Shown here: one piece after another, positions 62,973 through 64,000 of the stretch
Layout: each line of letters begins with the position of its first letter
How positions within the stretch are numbered: position 1 is the stretch's first letter
Origin: Phyllobacterium trifolii
GTDB taxonomy: Bacteria > Pseudomonadota > Alphaproteobacteria > Rhizobiales > Rhizobiaceae
Length of the DNA: 64,000 nt
Direction of reading: 5' to 3'
Assembly (NCBI RefSeq): GCF_014192095.1
Contig: NZ_JACHXN010000008.1
Location: 186,001-250,000, forward strand
The notes under the pieces: model-generated
Told to the model about the DNA's origin: nothing
What the model saw: the letters and a program-made list of their open reading frames with translations, nothing else
The model's database searches: none
Made by a program: the position numbers and the translations under genes

Positions 62973-63722
62973 TCAATCATCAAAGCGATAGCCGAAGTGA
63001 TCAATTTCCCGTTCGCAACATCGACGCACGACATTGCGTGTCTCAGCATCATAGAATTCGCGGAAATCATACTTCTGAGCCACCTTGGCAGAACCGAGCT
63101 TCGGATTAGGGATATTGAGCTGATCACACAATGAATTGAAATCTGTTGAAAGGGTCTCGTAGCGCCCTACGAAATCAACCGCCACGGTATCACCGATGGT
63201 GTAAATCGGCCACGAATCAACAAGATGATGCCAAGCCGCAAACGAACCCACCCCCTCAACCATGTTCCGTACAAAAACAGAAAATGGCTCGCGGGTCGCT
63301 GGGGACTTCCGTGTCAGGTAAACGTACATCGAAACCATTTTTTTGTAGGGATTGCGGATGAATGTGAACTTATAGTGTTTCCCCCAAGCATTCTCATCGA
63401 ACGATCGAACTTGTTCCGCGCTCGGATGGTCGACGATGGGACCGAAATGCCTATGATATCGTTTAGTCTGCAAGCAAAGTGCACGCTTCGACCATTTTGG
63501 GTTTATTGCCAGCGCCGCGGGTATGCTTGAAAGACGTTGAGACCGTAGAGCATCGAGACGCGCCCTCAAATTCGGGACAACGCCGATTTCCGCGCGCTCT
63601 TTGTCCGAGCCCAACATAATGTCGAACGGTCCAAGAAACGGGACAAGAGCCATTTTAATCGAACTGCCTGCCGTCTTTGGGCAATGAAGAAAGGTGAACT
63701 TGTGTCGATATGAGATAATCAC
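62973..63722 (-). CDS. Sulfotransferase family protein
   Basis: A 249-residue PAPS-dependent sulfotransferase. The phosphosulfate-binding loop lies in FLHCPKTAGSSIK, and the 3'-phosphate loop in FTFIRNPYKKMVSMY. This form resembles carbohydrate/membrane-type sulfotransferases. A GTG at 63722 with GGGGA upstream is preferred to the TTG at 63812. It sits in the presumed island; an exopolysaccharide or lipid acceptor is possible. Confidence 0.75.
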   Translation of the reverse strand: MIISYRHKFTFLHCPKTAGSSIKMALVPFLGPFDIMLGSDKERAEIGVVPNLRARLDALRSQRLSSIPAALAINPKWSKRALCLQTKRYHRHFGPIVDHPSAEQVRSFDENAWGKHYKFTFIRNPYKKMVSMYVYLTRKSPATREPFSVFVRNMVEGVGSFAAWHHLVDSWPIYTIGDTVAVDFVGRYETLSTDFNSLCDQLNIPNPKLGSAKVAQKYDFREFYDAETRNVVRRCCEREIDHFGYRFDD

Positions 63723-63812
63723 GGCGCTTTTCCCCACGAGCAAAAATCTATAATTCTCCGAATCGTAGACGATGCCCCTGCTCCGCTCAGAGACCTCCAA
63801 CACAATCGCCAA

Positions 63813-64000
63813 CTTCTCAGACGCAAAAGTTCGGGATTAGGTAGCAACGACCACAATATAGTCATATGTTATTGATTCTACATGAAAATCCTCTCTTGCC
63901 TGACGCCGCTGCTGACGGCAAATTGAGAAGGAATTCTAAATGCGAGGTCTGAATTTGCTTTAGTTTTCCTTAGGTTCGGTTCTGACCACCACTGACATTC
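63813..64000. other. Right-edge non-coding segment
   Basis: A 188-nt AT-rich segment with no gene or recognised signal. It may hold the promoter of the sulfotransferase gene. Confidence 0.4.

Overview
The window looks like a chromosomal segment of an alphaproteobacterium of the order Hyphomicrobiales (Rhizobiales), probably near Brucella/Ochrobactrum, Phyllobacterium or Mesorhizobium. This rests on gene content (fused SecDF, ExoD, heterotetrameric sarcosine oxidase, a thiC-O-S-G operon behind a TPP riboswitch, a PuuD-type urate hydroxylase) and on dense operons with ATGA stop/start overlaps. Genus is inference only.

Layout. 1-4.9 kb: an ExoD fragment cut by the window edge, then a methyl-tetrahydrofolate/corrinoid module (virulence-factor-family small protein, MetF-like reductase, methyl-H4folate:corrinoid methyltransferase, RACo-type corrinoid activator). 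4.9-7.5 kb: a ROK kinase, CutC and a LysR regulator. 7.6-12.6 kb: a small protein, a GbdR-like regulator, a DUF1194 protein and a dimethylglycine/sarcosine dehydrogenase. 12.8-20.4 kb: a GT-C-like membrane protein facing a five-gene operon (HAD-UbiA fusion, DprE1-like oxidase, SMR-like transporter, NAD-epimerase, class III aminotransferase), which resembles lipid-linked pentose biosynthesis. 21.3-25.1 kb: soxD-soxA-soxG without soxB. 25.1-28.9 kb: an orphan FAD oxidoreductase, guanine deaminase and urate hydroxylase. 29-36.8 kb: mostly housekeeping (2OG oxygenase, SecDF, K+/H+ antiporter, a UPF0104 protein, a small hydrolase). 36.8-39.6 kb: sulfate uptake (sbp-cysT-cysW, no cysA). 40.2-44.8 kb: an Rrf2 regulator and thiC-O-S-G with a TPP riboswitch. 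44.9-50 kb: rpsU, RidA, a desaturase, a histidine phosphatase and a cNMP-domain thioredoxin-reductase-like protein.

50.1-60.3 kb holds the most interesting unit: a sugar-type ABC transporter whose two permeases are fused in one chain, followed in one operon by an SDR dehydrogenase, an L-gulonate 3-dehydrogenase-like (CRYL1-like) enzyme, a beta-keto acid cleavage enzyme (DUF849/BKACE) and two SMP-30 lactonases. A divergent GntR/FCD regulator and a compound inverted repeat lie between them. Read together they suggest sugar -> lactone -> aldonate -> 3-keto-aldonate -> cleavage with acetyl-CoA.

60.4-64 kb: a cytoplasmic-looking arylsulfatase, a two-way terminator, then a 47-nt 3' fragment of a tRNA-Lys(CUU) gene. 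The fragment looks like the left attachment site of an integrated element that continues beyond the right edge. The cargo seen here is sparse: a truncated Xre/MbcA-type antitoxin and a sulfotransferase.

Common thread: the left 28 kb is rich in demethylation, C1 and nitrogen-salvage enzymes (methyl-H4folate, dimethylglycine, sarcosine, purines). All functions are read from sequence motifs and family resemblance; no search was run.
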